Origin: Datisca glomerata
Taxonomy: Eukaryota > Streptophyta > Magnoliopsida > Cucurbitales > Datiscaceae
Length of the DNA: 64,000 bases
Reading direction: 5' to 3'
Assembly (NCBI GenBank): GCA_003255025.1
Contig: QANY01007300.1
Span: 224,398-288,397, forward strand
The notes below the pieces were generated by a model. It ran no database searches and was not told where the DNA came from. It was given only the letters and a program-made list of their open reading frames with translations. Shown in pieces: positions 34,158 to 44,824 of this stretch (position 1 is its first letter; every line of letters starts with the position of its first letter). Made by a program: the position numbers and the translations under genes.

Positions 34158-36359
34158 GATGCTTTAATTGGCTTGCAAGTTGTAAAACATATTTTGAATA
34201 TTTTCTTTTTTCCTTTCTTTGGTGAAAGGTGACTTAGCTGCTATTTTTCTCTTTGGTTAACATAGATAGTGGATGCGAGGAAGTGGAGCTTTGACGGTTG
34301 ATGGAGGATTTGGGTAAAGCTTTAACCTATAATTTCTTCTTATTTATGTTATTTTAGAGATGAAACATTTGTTGCATGTGGGGGGGTCTTGGTTCCAGGT
34401 TCCAAAAAGGTTTTAATGGCCACAAAAATTGATTCTTAACAAAAGGCCAGGTTTGTCGTGTGCAGACCAAAAGTGGCCTTGTTTGCCCTTGCAGGTTACA
34501 TAATTCTTTGGTCTATACACCTCACAACGATCATGGAATGAATGGAAACTCAACCCTATCTCTTCAAGATGGCCAAGTTAATACGTACAAGGAGTATTAT
34601 AAACATCGGTGTGTGCTTATATTTCATTTATTTCTTGTCATAGTTGTTTTTTTGTTCTTTTTTGCATTTTCGTTTGGTCTTCTTCTTTAATCTAAATACT
34701 CTGAAGAAGATTTGTTTTGTGGAAGTTTTTTGGTATAGTTAAAGGCTCATTGAACATGGTAACATTTTTTTTTCATTTCTTGCTCAGACATGGTATTGAA
34801 CTAAATTTCAAACAAGAAATATTGCTCAATGGGAGAAATATTTTTAAGGTTCAAAATTATCTTCGGCGTTGTAGGCAACATAAGAAGAAAGGTCTGATTT
34901 TGTGTTATTGAGTTGTAAACTTCTGTCTTTTGTTTTCTATGAAGTAAAATCATGATTGAAATTATTATTTTTCACTTAGAGCTGCGCCTACTGCTTGATA
35001 TAAGCAATTTGACATTAAATCTAGAATGTTTTATGTTTATATAATGTTGTAGAGTTGCTATAACACTTGCCAAGCCATTTGATTAGTTAAAACATATTGG
35101 CTTAGTCATTTGTCTGTTGTTTAAAGTCATATGAACTTGTGTACTTCCTTTAGTATTTAGGTAATATTATATTATTAATGATTATATAGACTTCTATATT
35201 GTCTAAGAGAAGGTCAACAATGCTTCTTAAATAGACTAATTTGTTATTATTAGTTTATCTGAAAAAGATATTCACAAAGAAATCAATTGAAGTTTATCCA
35301 ACTTAATATCCTGTATCTATACTTTGAAGTGGCCTTCACATGTTCCAAACCTGAAAATATACCAAGAACTATGCTCTCATAACCGAACAAAAAATGGATT
35401 TGTGTTTGATTCTCTGAAAATAATGTACTTTGAAGCATAAGTATAGTATGGTATATGCATGTGTGTCTACTGGTGATAAATGTTATCATTATTTGCTCAC
35501 TTTAGTGAATCTGAATTAGAGTTTTGACAATTTGGTTTATGTAGGAAAAGATAAAGGTTATCATTATTTCCTCATTTTAGTGAATCAAAATTAGAGTTTT
35601 GATGGTTTTGTGATGAATAAAGTGAGCACCAATAAGTCATAGTACCAAATTTCAAGGTGAGCACCAATAAGGCCATTTTAGAACTTGAATTTTCATATGG
35701 TGGGGATTTAAGTGGAGATCTATCGCTCTATGTACTTTAATGTCAACTGTCAAATATATTGGAATACTATAAAATGATTTTACCATTGATGTGTTAAGAT
35801 GTATAGGAAAAAGGGCCAGAAAGGTTACTCCTATATATTATTTGTTACTTTTCATTTTCTGTCAGTTTCTCTGTGCAATAAATAATTTTGGATAAGTTGC
35901 AAAACTTGTCATTGTTCAATGTGAGATTCATGGTTTTTAACTTAAGGACTATTCCATGTCTTGACAATGAAGTCCCTAAAGAGAGATTGTGAAAATTGAA
36001 GAACCTCTACGAAGAGTACATATCAGAGATGAGAAACTATTGCAACTTGATATCGAGGGTAAAAATGATGCAGTTGAAACATACATTTAAAAATCATCTC
36101 TGTTATCATCTCAACAAAATAGTCTATAAACATTGCGAAAGGAATTATATATGAAATGTGTTTTTAGAGTGTTTAGAAAGGATTTAGAACAACAAAAATA
36201 TTTTTAATTTAATATATAGTGATACTAATGAATGAGATATTTTTTTAAAGAAGAATCTGAATTACTTTTTCTTATATGCTGACAAGTTTTTTATTTCATA
36301 AATATTTACATATGAGTTTTTTATTGGTAATGACTAAGTATGTCAAATTTTTGAAGTAT
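34158..36359. other. Intergenic, no firm gene
   Basis: AT-rich. Short open frames at 34460-34690 and 34717-34911 have no recognisable domain; they could be decayed exons of the candidate at 34020. A short direct repeat TTATCATTATTTGCTCA / TTATCATTATTTCCTCA occurs at 35484 and 35559, followed in both by TTTAGTGAATC. Confidence 0.35.
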
Positions 36360-37640
36360 ATAAAAAATGACTATTTATATGAAAATGACTAAGCATATGA
36401 AAGTATTTAAGAGTGTGAAAATGACTAAGCATGAAAATGACTAAGTGTGTAAAAATGACTAACTGTATGAAAATAGTTAAGTGTGTGAAAATAGTTAAAT
36501 ATGTGAAAATAACTAAATGTATGAAAATAACTAAGTGGGTGAAAATTTCTAAGTGAGAAAATGGCTAAGCGTATGGAAACTGGCAAGTGTGCATATAGAA
36601 ATCGACGAGTGTGTGAAAATAACTAAATATATGAAAATGACTAACTGTGTGAAAATGACTAAGAGTATGAAAATAACCAAGTGTGTGAAAATGATTAAGT
36701 ATATAAAATTAGTTGAGTGTATCAAAACTCTTGTGTGAAAAAGACTACATTGTAAAAATTATTAAGCACATGAAAATAGTTAAGTTCCATCAAAACAAGT
36801 ACATTAAAATGGCAAAGTGGAGAAAATTCTCAAGTCATGAAAATATGCCTAAGTGACAAAACAAGTATACAAAAATGATAAAGTGTTTGAAAATGACTAA
36901 GTATATGAAAATTATTAAGTGTATGCATATTTTTAAGTGTGTGAAAATGGTTAAATGTGTGAAATGGCTAAGTGTAGAACCAAAACTGCCTTTGTGTCAT
37001 GGCGTTTGGTTCCCAAGTGCCATAGTAACAGGCGTTTAGGGCACGCCCAACAGGCTCCAAACGCCATTCATGAATGACGATTTGCCAGTCATGAATGACG
37101 ATTCGCTAGTCAGAAATGACGTTTGGAGCATGTTGGTCGTGTTTGGACCACAAACGCCTTAAACACAAGTGACTCGCCATGTAGTGACGATGTTTAGTCA
37201 TTTTCACAAATTTCTTATTTTCACACTTAGTCATTTTCAAACACTTAGCCATTTTAAGTGTGTAAAATGTCAAAGTGTGTGAATTTGTGAGAATGACTAA
37301 GTTTTGAAAATGACTAAGTATAAGAAAATTATTAAGTGTGTAAATAAGTAAATTTGTGATAATCACGTACAACAAATATTTGAGGTGTTCACCAAAATTT
37401 AAAAATTAATTTTCTTCGAGGTATTCTTCTAATAACTCTTGGAGGGGTTCATCAAAATACACTTAGTCATTTTCACACACTTAGTGTGTTAAATGATTAA
37501 GTTACCAAAATGGTTAAGTTGTGAAAATGGCTAAGTATTTAAAAATGACTAAGTGTGTGAAAATAAGTAAATTTGTGAAAATGATTAAATGTATGAAAAT
37601 TGTTAAGTGTATAAAATGTCTAAGTGTGTGAATATAGCCA
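36360..37640. repeat. Degenerate 18-bp tandem-repeat array
   Basis: Dozens of copies of an approximately 18-bp unit, GTGTGAAAATGACTAA with flanking variation, run from about 36360 to 36970 and resume at 37250-37370 and 37460-37640. The stretch 37195-37260 carries the same unit inverted. It is interrupted by GC-richer pieces with GGCGTTTGG / CCAAACGCC and AATGACGATT motifs (36970-37190). Because 18 is a multiple of three, the array gives spurious open frames. Confidence 0.85.
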
Positions 37641-37870
37641 ACTGTGTATAAAATTTGTTAAGAGTCAAACGCCACAATGAAGACCTAAACGCCATCACTA
37701 CAAGGTGAGTCGCCATTCAAGACTGACGTTTGGGCCCCAAACGCCAGTCAACACTGGTGATTCACCTACGATGGCTGTGTTTGGGGCCTGGTGGTGACAT
37801 TTGGGCCCCAAACGCCATGGTAATAGGCATTTGGGCCCCAAACGCCATGATAATAAGCGTTCGACATTTG
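37641..37870. repeat. GGGCCCCAAACGCC palindromic repeats
   Basis: The segment TTTGGGCCCCAAACGCCA, whose core is self-complementary, occurs three times (about 37726-37743, 37800-37817, 37826-37843). Partly inverted relatives (TGGCGTTTGG, GTGTTTGGGGCC) occur nearby. It is much more GC-rich than its surroundings. Confidence 0.8.
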
Positions 37871-38770
37871 AGAGGGCATAACTTTTGATTCGGGTGGAAT
37901 CACATGGTCCATAAGATATCAAATCGAAACTTATTCGAAGATTTACATGCGCGATTATGTTTATCCATTGCAGCCCAGTTTCGGGTCCAAAAAATATTGT
38001 TTTAAGAACTTTCGGAGGCCTAGAAGTTGTTTCGGTCTTAATTTTAGATTTTTCATGATTATTATCTCTTTTAATTTTTAGGGTTTTTTATATGTTTGTA
38101 AATTAAAACATAAATATGTTGTTTTTCAAATTTTATAGGGTTATAATTTATAAAATTAAAGGTTAAAATTTTAAATTTTAATATTCGATTTCAAACTTTT
38201 GATGGATATGTTCGATTTATAGATAGAATCTGACATTGAGGGTTATACGTGTTTGTCGAACCGATAAATAGGATTTACCGACCATCATAACATCACGACC
38301 TATAATTATATATGGTGAAAACTTGAAAACTCGTCTCACTCGATATTTATCATAAAAGCACAACAACATTATCAATGACAACTTTTAACGAGTTTATGAA
38401 TAAGTGTTCAATTGTATTGAGAATCCTTACTTAATTCAATCTAATTTCACATAATACGTGAGTATCATAAATGTTTTCATTGAAATAATAAGTTTTTTCT
38501 ATTTTTATCGATGATTTTCTCGATGTACGATAAATAATTATAAAAATATCAATTTCAAGGAAAATTGTAAAGAATGGCCATTAGAGCCATATAAATGGCG
38601 ATTAGGAGCAAAAAAAGTGGTGATTGGGAGGGAGACTGGCGATCACCTATTTGTACATGACGTTTGCGGACTGAAATAGGCGATTGGAGGCATAAAACTT
38701 GTGTTTGGCTTTGATGATGCGATTAGTACCTTCGGGATGACGTTTAGGGGCTTAAAATAGGCGACTCACC
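37871..38770. other. Spacer in the repeat block, unassigned
   Basis: AT-rich sequence. GGGCATAACTTTTGATTCGGG (37873-37893) resembles segments common in plant retrotransposon non-coding regions. At 38570-38770 a looser array with GGCGATTAGG and ATGACGTTTG motifs recalls 36970-37190. No gene. Confidence 0.45.
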
Positions 38771-38940
38771 TATTAGGTATGGGGATTAGGTTGTACGTAT
38801 TTGGTGAACCCTTCCCAAGAGTTATTATTTTGTACTTATTTGGTGAACTTCAGTACGTAATTGGTGAACTCCAGTACGTATTTGATGAACCCCTTCAAAA
38901 AATATTAATTTGTACGTATTTAGTGAACCCCACTACGTAG
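38771..38940. repeat. GTACGTATTTGGTGAACC repeats, first group
   Basis: About five copies of TACGTA(A/T)TTGGTGAACC-type units, the same orientation as the larger group at 39500-40060. Confidence 0.82.
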
Positions 38941-38949
38941 TGTGGTACA

Positions 38950-39246
38950 AAGGGAATCTTGAGGGATTCACCAAAAAAATTTACGTATAAAATTAATAAT
39001 TCTTGGAGGGGTTCACCAAAAAAATTCACAAACAAAATCAATCATTTTTCGAGGGGTTCACCAAAGTATTTTAAGTACAAAATCAATCATTCTTCGAAGT
39101 ATATACCAAAATATTTCACGTACAAAATCAATCATTCTTCAAGGGGTTCACCAAAATATTTCACGTACAAAATCAATCATTCTTCGAAGAGTTCACCAAA
39201 ATATTTCACATACAAAATCAATCATTTTTCGAGGTGTTCTTCTAAA
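38950..39246. repeat. 45-bp tandem repeat, about 6.5 copies, inverted orientation
   Basis: The unit reads GGTTCACCAAAATATTTCAC, GTACAAAATCAATCATTC and TTCGAGG in succession, with a period of 45 bp. Its complement contains GTACGTGAAATATTTTGGTG, so it belongs to the same family as the flanking TTGGTGAACC arrays but is inverted. The period keeps one frame open for 97 residues (38959-39252) as a 15-residue repeat of the type GSPKYFTYKINHSSR. I take this as a by-product of the period, since no promoter or homology supports a gene. Confidence 0.87.
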
Positions 39247-39399
39247 ATGTAGTTGGGAAATATTATTTTACTTTATACTTATTGTAAAATGACAACAACA
39301 TAATCAAGAATATATTCTTAACGGTCATAAAAAGGTCCTAAAAACCATTATATTGATCTAAAATCACCGAAAAATAGCCAAAATGGAAAATGCAAGGAA

Positions 39400-39500
39400 C
39401 CCTCAAAACCGCCGGTATTGGGCCAAAAACAGCCTGTATTGGGCCCTAAAACCATCGGTATTGGGCGCAAAACCGCTGGTTTGGTTAGTGAAACCGTCGG
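39400..39500. repeat. CCGGTATTGGGC short repeats, about 4 copies
   Basis: Units of about 22-27 bp built on AAAACCGCCGGTATTGGGCC with variants (CAGCCTGTATTGGGCC, ACCATCGGTATTGGGC, then decayed copies). Confidence 0.78.
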
Positions 39501-40060
39501 GATAGATTGATGAACCCTAGTACGTAATTGGTGAACTCCAGAACGTAATTGGTGAAACCCTCCAAAAATTATTCTTTAATGTAATTGGTGAATCCCAGTA
39601 CGTAATTGGTGAACCCTTCCAAGAATTATTTTTTTATACATATTTGGTGAACCCGACATACATAATTGGTGAACCCCACTACATAATTGGTGAACTCTAG
39701 TACGTAATTGATGAACCCCTCCAAATATTTTTATTTTGTACGTATTTGATGAACCCCACTACGTTATTGGTGAACCCCTCCAAGAATTATTCTTTGGTAC
39801 GTATTTGGTGAACCTCACTACGTAATTGGTGAACCCCAGTACGTAAGTGGTGAATCTCTCCAAGAACTATTCTTTTGCACGTATTTGGTGAACTCCACTA
39901 CGTAATTGGTGAACCCTAGTACGTAATTAGTGAACCTCTCCAAGAATTATTCTTTTATACGTATTTGGTGAACACAACTACGTAATTGGTGAACCCCGTA
40001 TTTGGTGAACTCAACTACGTAATTGATGAACTCTAATACGTATTTGGAGAAAAAAAAACT
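39501..40060. repeat. TACGTAATTGGTGAACCCC tandem array
   Basis: More than 20 units of about 20-21 bp (ACGTAATTGGTGAACCCC plus AGT or ACT) are organised in a higher-order pattern. Every few units a longer spacer CTCCAAGAATTATTCTTTTG plus GTACGTATTTGGTGAAC appears, so the higher-order period is roughly 100 bp. It ends near 40060. Confidence 0.88.
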
Positions 40061-40579
40061 AAAACCTACTACGTGTTGTGATTTGTGTAGCCTAGATTAC
40101 TCGAAATGTAATCTAAAAGTCACAATAGTCTAACCTCCATGCCGTGAACACGGTATGATAAAATTTTCTTCAATGAAGATGACACGTGTAGATTTTGATG
40201 AGTAAAGTTTGACCCACCAAGTGTGATCTGACGAGTTTGGATTAGTCTATGTTTTCTCTTCCAACAAATGGATGGGGGAGCTCTTGATTTTCTAAGGTAC
40301 TAATTAGTGTTGAATGATTGTTTTTGTCAAAGCATCTGTCTTACTGAATAGCCATTACATAATTATCTTATTATAACTAATTCTTAATAATCAAATGTGA
40401 AAAGAAAACCTACGTATGCATGAAATGAGGACATAACTCATTCCATGAACAGTTGTAATCCTTAACGTATTTAACGGACAAAGGATGTGTTTTTTTTTTG
40501 TTTCCAAACTATAACTAATTTTTCGTAATGGTTAGTAGCCCTTTTTGTTAAATAAGTTTTTCATTGAAATTAACATGCC

Positions 40580-40654
<75 letters not shown>

Positions 40655-41030
40655 TTCACTTACAAAATTAATAATGACTTGATTAATATCATATTAAAAG
40701 TTCAATAATTAAATTTAACAAAAAAATTTGAGACCAAAATATAAAATAATGACAAACTTGAGGATCAAAATGAGTATTTTGATAATTTTTTCTTGCCAAA
40801 TTTATATTATAAATTGGTAAGGAGCCAGTAACTCAGATATATTCTCAAAAGAAATAGTTAGATGAGTTTAATTTATTTACCTAACCTCTATAAGTGACTT
40901 AAACTAGACGTCACAATTCCTTTATTGAGCTCATTATTAAAATATATTGTAATTAATTAACAATAAGATATTCTTATTAAGCCATACATCATAGTATGTC
41001 ATTTGAAGATTTTTTATCCAACCACATGGA
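40061..41030. other. Gene-upstream intergenic region
   Basis: No element recognised apart from the microsatellite at 40581-40654. This region lies upstream of the kinase-like gene and presumably holds its distal promoter. Confidence 0.4.
40581..40654. repeat. (TTA)n microsatellite
   Basis: About 24 uninterrupted TTA units. It lies about 650 bp upstream of the kinase-like start codon. Confidence 0.95.
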
Positions 41031-41038
41031 TATAAAAA
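41031..41038 (+). promoter_or_regulatory. TATA-like box of the kinase-like gene
   Basis: TATAAAAA about 270 bp before the start codon. A transcript starting some 30 bp downstream (near 41062-41070) would have a leader of about 230 bases. Much of that leader (41105-41245) is pyrimidine-rich, as in many plant leaders. Position and composition are the only evidence. Confidence 0.4.
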
Positions 41039-41195
41039 TTTGACATTTTCTTTCCATATAGTTAAGAGGGGGCGGCCAACTATGAACCAACGTAACTAAA
41101 CTCAAGAAAAATTCAATTTTTCTCACCAATTCTACCCATTTTTCAAACCCTTTTTTCCTTCCCTTTCTCTCCTTTCTCTCCTCTAAAACTCTGTT

Positions 41196-41258
41196 ATGGC
41201 TCCCCCCTCTCAATCCCATTCCCCAACCTCTCTTTTCCCTCTTACCCACCAAATTTAA
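41196..41258 (+). other. Upstream ORF in the kinase-like gene's leader
   Basis: ATG at 41196 opens a 20-codon frame (MAPPSQSHSPTSLFPLTHQI) that stops at 41258, 40 bases before the main ATG and in a different frame. If the transcript starts near 41065, scanning ribosomes would meet this ATG first. Such uORFs commonly lower translation of the main ORF. Its context (TCTGTTATGG) has +4 G but no purine at -3, so it is of middling strength. Confidence 0.45.
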
Positions 41259-41298
41259 GGCCCCAAATCCTAAAATATTGTACCCCTTAGAAAAAACC

Positions 41299-42303
41299 AT
41301 GAATCACAGCCAACAAATTGGCTACTATTTCATCTTAGCATTCCTCTGCACGTCGCTCATCACTCTGACCCTCGTCCTTCTCTTAATCTGCAGAAGAAAA
41401 AAATCTCAATCAGAAGAACCAATCTCTTCAAAGCCCACTGCTCGAGCATTTACACTAACAGACATCGATTACGCAACAGAAGGATTCAGCCCTCGCAGAG
41501 TAATCGGCCGCGGCCGCTTAGGGACTGTCTATGCTGCTTCATCAGAAGCAGGGGAACTAGTGGCAGTGAAGCGAATTCATCCAAGGATTGTTCTAATGAA
41601 TACTGGATCTGATTTTTCTTCCCGGATGAAATCCTTATCAGTGGCTCAACACCCACATGTTGTTTCAATTTTAGGATTTTCCGAAGGCCCAGGTGAGAGA
41701 ATCGTAGTGATGGAATTTGTGGGTGTTTATAGCTTAGATTTCTATTTACATCAAAACCCAGATGGGAAATCCCCACTGGATTGGAGAAATCGATTGAAAA
41801 TTGCAGCTGCCGTAGCAAGAGGACTTCAATATCTGCATGAGAATGCCATAGCACCAAATATAGTTCATGGGTGTGTTAAACCATCAAATATTCTGATAGA
41901 TGAGAATTTCTCTGCTAAAATCTCTGATTATGGTTTGAATTTCTTGGGACCCCAAGAGAGGAAAGGGTTAATTGGGTATGTGGATGATGAGTTTTGGGAC
42001 AAAAGGGAGAGATTTGGGTGTAGAGAGAATGATGTGTATGGGTTTGGTGTGGTTTTGTTGGAGATTTTGAGTGGGAGAGATTGTGAGGAAGGTTTGCTGG
42101 TGAAATGGGCATTGCCATTGATTAAAGAAGAGAGATTTAAAGAGGTTTTTTATTCAAGAATTGGTATTACTTCTGACATTAAGGTTCTTGTTAGATTGGC
42201 TAAAGTTGCTTCTGCTTGTGTGGGGAATTCTAGGAGAAGTAGGCCCAGTATGGGTCAAGTGGCTGCCATTTTGAACAGTTTGGAAATTGAGGTTTGTGTT
42301 TGA
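41299..42303 (+). CDS. Membrane-anchored receptor-like kinase-family protein, predicted pseudokinase
   Basis: Single-exon gene, 334 residues. The ATG at 41299 has A at -3, and no in-frame ATG lies between it and the stop upstream. Residues 8-31 form one hydrophobic membrane segment followed by a basic CRRKK. There is no extracellular domain, so the kinase-like part should face the cytosol. Kinase features: glycine loop IGRGRLGTVY (69-78), VAVK with Lys91, HGCVKPSN (190-197), SDYG (209-212), DVYGFGVVLLEILSGR (245-260) and RPSM (315-318). The HRD catalytic Asp is Cys192, the APE motif is absent (GYVDDEFWD instead), and the αC Glu position appears to be Arg109. The nucleotide-binding Lys and the Asp of DYG remain. 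These losses predict weak or no phosphotransfer and a signalling or scaffold role, as in other plant RLK pseudokinases. I cannot name the orthologue. It is the only intact host gene I trust here. Confidence 0.92.
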   Translation: MNHSQQIGYYFILAFLCTSLITLTLVLLLICRRKKSQSEEPISSKPTARAFTLTDIDYATEGFSPRRVIGRGRLGTVYAASSEAGELVAVKRIHPRIVLMNTGSDFSSRMKSLSVAQHPHVVSILGFSEGPGERIVVMEFVGVYSLDFYLHQNPDGKSPLDWRNRLKIAAAVARGLQYLHENAIAPNIVHGCVKPSNILIDENFSAKISDYGLNFLGPQERKGLIGYVDDEFWDKRERFGCRENDVYGFGVVLLEILSGRDCEEGLLVKWALPLIKEERFKEVFYSRIGITSDIKVLVRLAKVASACVGNSRRSRPSMGQVAAILNSLEIEVCV

Positions 42304-43952
42304 TTCTTTTAAAATAATCCCGATTTTTAGATTCTTCACCATTTTTTGAACAATTTGAGTGAAATTTAAGAAAGATGGGTCTCTGTAAATGTTACTTAGC
42401 TAATTGATGATAATATTTTTTCTTGGATGAGATTTAATTGATTGTTTGTAGCCTACCTTAATTTTTTTTCTCAATTTCACCCATACAATTTAGTTTTTTC
42501 CCCTCAAAACATGATAGTTTCGGAATATGGTTTCTCTCATGTTTAGTTGAAATGATTGTGTTATATCTGACTTAGACAATGATTAAAAAATTAACGATTT
42601 AAATAAGATGAAAACCATATCTTGTTGATAGGATGTGATTCAAATTTTATCTTTTGATTCATATAAAGTTATTTTTTGTCAAAGTTATGACTTTTTATGA
42701 AAATTAGATATTATAACTCAAGCCACACAACCTTATTATATATGTCAACGCATTATATATGTCAACGCAGAAGATCATTGTACGAACCACATTGTTGATT
42801 AACATGGAACGAAGAGGAATAAGAATAGGTCAATGTATATATTTTATGTACACTCCTTTAATCTTTGAAGAGAAACTATAAGAATTGATATTTAAAAAAA
42901 ATTGAAGGTTGAGGATAACATTGAAAGTCAGGACTAAATTTGTCTTACCAAGGTTTTTTCAAGTCTTAATAGAAGAAAATTGGATACATTTGGGGTTCTT
43001 TGACTAAATTATTATATACAAATTTATGTGAATGGTAAAAGCCAAGAATTTTGAAAGGGTTTGGTGGGGATTGCTTTGTACTTTGGCCGGTGGAATCGAC
43101 CTCTGTTTTCTTGTAGAGTATGGAATCAATGCTAAATTGGGACCCAATTCCCTTTTAGAAAAATTTAAAAAGAGAAATTTTTGTGACGAAATATAGATTT
43201 TCTTATAAGGAAAGATATTAGGTTGTCTCTTTCATTAAAAAATTGTCTATTAACTTTGATGTCTACTGTGCTATGGTTTAGTCAAAATATTTTATTATTA
43301 AATTATGATTTAATAAATGTTAATACAAATCTCTAAATGTTAGATCAGATTCTAATAAAAAAAATTTATTAGACTGAAATCTAGTATAAAATAATTTAAT
43401 ATTTTTTTCAGATTTGATAGGTAAGATCGAATTATCTCAAAAAAGATAAATAAATTAAAATAAAATTTTGTACAGTAAAAATTGACCTGACAAAATCTTG
43501 ATCGTCGTTCTAAAAAATGAGTGATATAGATACACAAACAACATAAAATCCCAATCTATGGCTATCTCCCTTTTCTTTTGTCGGAAACCAAACAAGGTAA
43601 ATCTAATTCTTCATAATTACATTTTCTTTCTTAATAAAAACTCCGATGTCTAATAAAAGTGGCAATAGTACATTCAACGTAGGAATTCGATTTAAAATAT
43701 AAATATAATGGGGTCAGGTTAGGTATGTTTTGCCACCTTCTTTGTGCCGTAAATATGAAGTTTTTATAAATATTGTTTACATATCACCTAGTTTTTTTCC
43801 CTTTCTTAATAATATATATGGTTTCAAAGTGAGGCTAGGAAATTAAAAAATGAAAAATAGTGTCACAATTGATTTTCATCTTAGATATAGATAAAACTAA
43901 AACATTTCTGATTATCACATACTTAAATATATGTAGGTGTTTAACATGTTGA
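42304..43952. other. Gene 3' flank and intergenic
   Basis: The first 150 bases are presumably the kinase-like gene's 3' UTR (AT-rich, with TGATAATAT near 42407 and similar weak poly(A) contexts). No further gene. ACGCATTATATATGTCA is repeated in tandem near 42740-42770. Confidence 0.4.
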
Positions 43953-43955
43953 CCT

Positions 43956-44294
43956 ATGAATGATATTTTTAATCTATATACTGATTTTATTATATGTTAT
44001 ATTGATGATATTTTAATTTTCTCATTATCCATAGATCAGCATGTTAAACACATGTATATATTTAAGCATGTGATAATCAGAAATGGTTTAATTTTATCTG
44101 CATCTAAGATGAAACTGTTTCAAACAGAAGTTAGATTTTTAGGGCATAATATATCTGATGGAACTATTATTCCTATAAACAGAAGCATAGAGTTTGCATC
44201 TAAATTTTCAGATAAAATTAGAGATAAAACTCAACTACAGAAATTTTTAAGAAGTCTTAATTACATTAGAGACTTTTATCTGAATTGTGCCTAG
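43956..44294 (+). pseudogene. Caulimovirid reverse transcriptase fragment
   Basis: 112 residues containing the active-site motif CYIDDILIF and, downstream, a FLGHNISDG block and a TQLQKFL...LNYI block. These are the palm end, thumb and connection of pararetroviral RT, which copies pregenomic RNA into DNA. The fingers and most of the palm are missing, and a stop at 44292-44294 cuts the frame before the RNase H. A gypsy RT was considered, but the spacing after YIDD and the absence of integrase favour a caulimovirid. Confidence 0.8.
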
Positions 44295-44824
44295 GATAGT
44301 TCTATTATTTACAGTAGACTCAAGAAGAATCCTTCTCCTTAGACAGCTGAACATACATTAGCAGTAAGAACAATAAAACAGAAAATACAACAATTACATT
44401 ACTTGTCTTTACCTAATCTTTTATGACAAAAAAATGTTGAAACTGACGCCTCTAATCTAAGCTATAGTGGGATACTAAAACAAGTAAACCCTAGTAACCA
44501 TAAAGAAGAACTCATTAGATTCGCCTCTCAAGTTTGGAAAGGACCAGCACTCAATTATCCAACCATCAAACATGAATGTTTAGCCATTGTTAAATGTGTG
44601 CTAAAATTTTAAGATGATTTATAAAATCAGCATTTCCTTATTCGAGTTGACTGCTCTGCAGCTAAAATTTTTTTTAAGAAAGATGTACAGAATCCTACTT
44701 CTAAGCAAATTTTTGCCTCTTGGCAAAGTTTATTATCAGTATTTGATTTTGATATTGAACATATCAAAGGTGAAAATAACTCTTTACCCGATTTTTTAAC
44801 CCGTAAATATTTACAAGGTTCATG
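44295..44824 (+). pseudogene. Caulimovirid RNase H fragment
   Basis: Recognisable pieces are VETDASN (about 44440), ALNYPTIKHECLAI (about 44553-44592) and DFDIEHIKGENNSLPDFLTR (about 44745-44805), carrying the usual acidic RNase H positions. Stops near 44340, 44424 and 44610 and a frame change interrupt it. It ends at a TGA that overlaps the ATG of the following frame. Confidence 0.75.

Noticed and set aside
34460..34911. Exons of an unknown gene downstream of the 34020 start
   Set aside because: The short frames do not join to the start with plausible splice sites without stops, and no family is recognisable.
36553..36738. 61-residue open frame with a KMTKCV-like hexapeptide repeat
   Set aside because: It is a direct translation of the 18-bp tandem array; no promoter or homology.
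38950..39246. CRISPR-like regular repeats
   Set aside because: The 45-bp units abut without unique spacers, and this is plant nuclear DNA. It is a simple tandem array.
40989..41300. 103-residue minus-strand frame over the leader of the kinase-like gene
   Set aside because: Composed mainly of the complement of the pyrimidine-rich leader; no homology visible.
41486..41857. 123-residue frame antisense to the kinase-like gene
   Set aside because: A shadow of the kinase frame; no recognisable domain and no promoter context.
43956..44294. Ty3/gypsy reverse transcriptase
   Set aside because: Considered because of the YIDD motif. The following RNase H leads to an overlapping start of another frame and not to an integrase, and no LTR is near, so a caulimovirid source is more likely.
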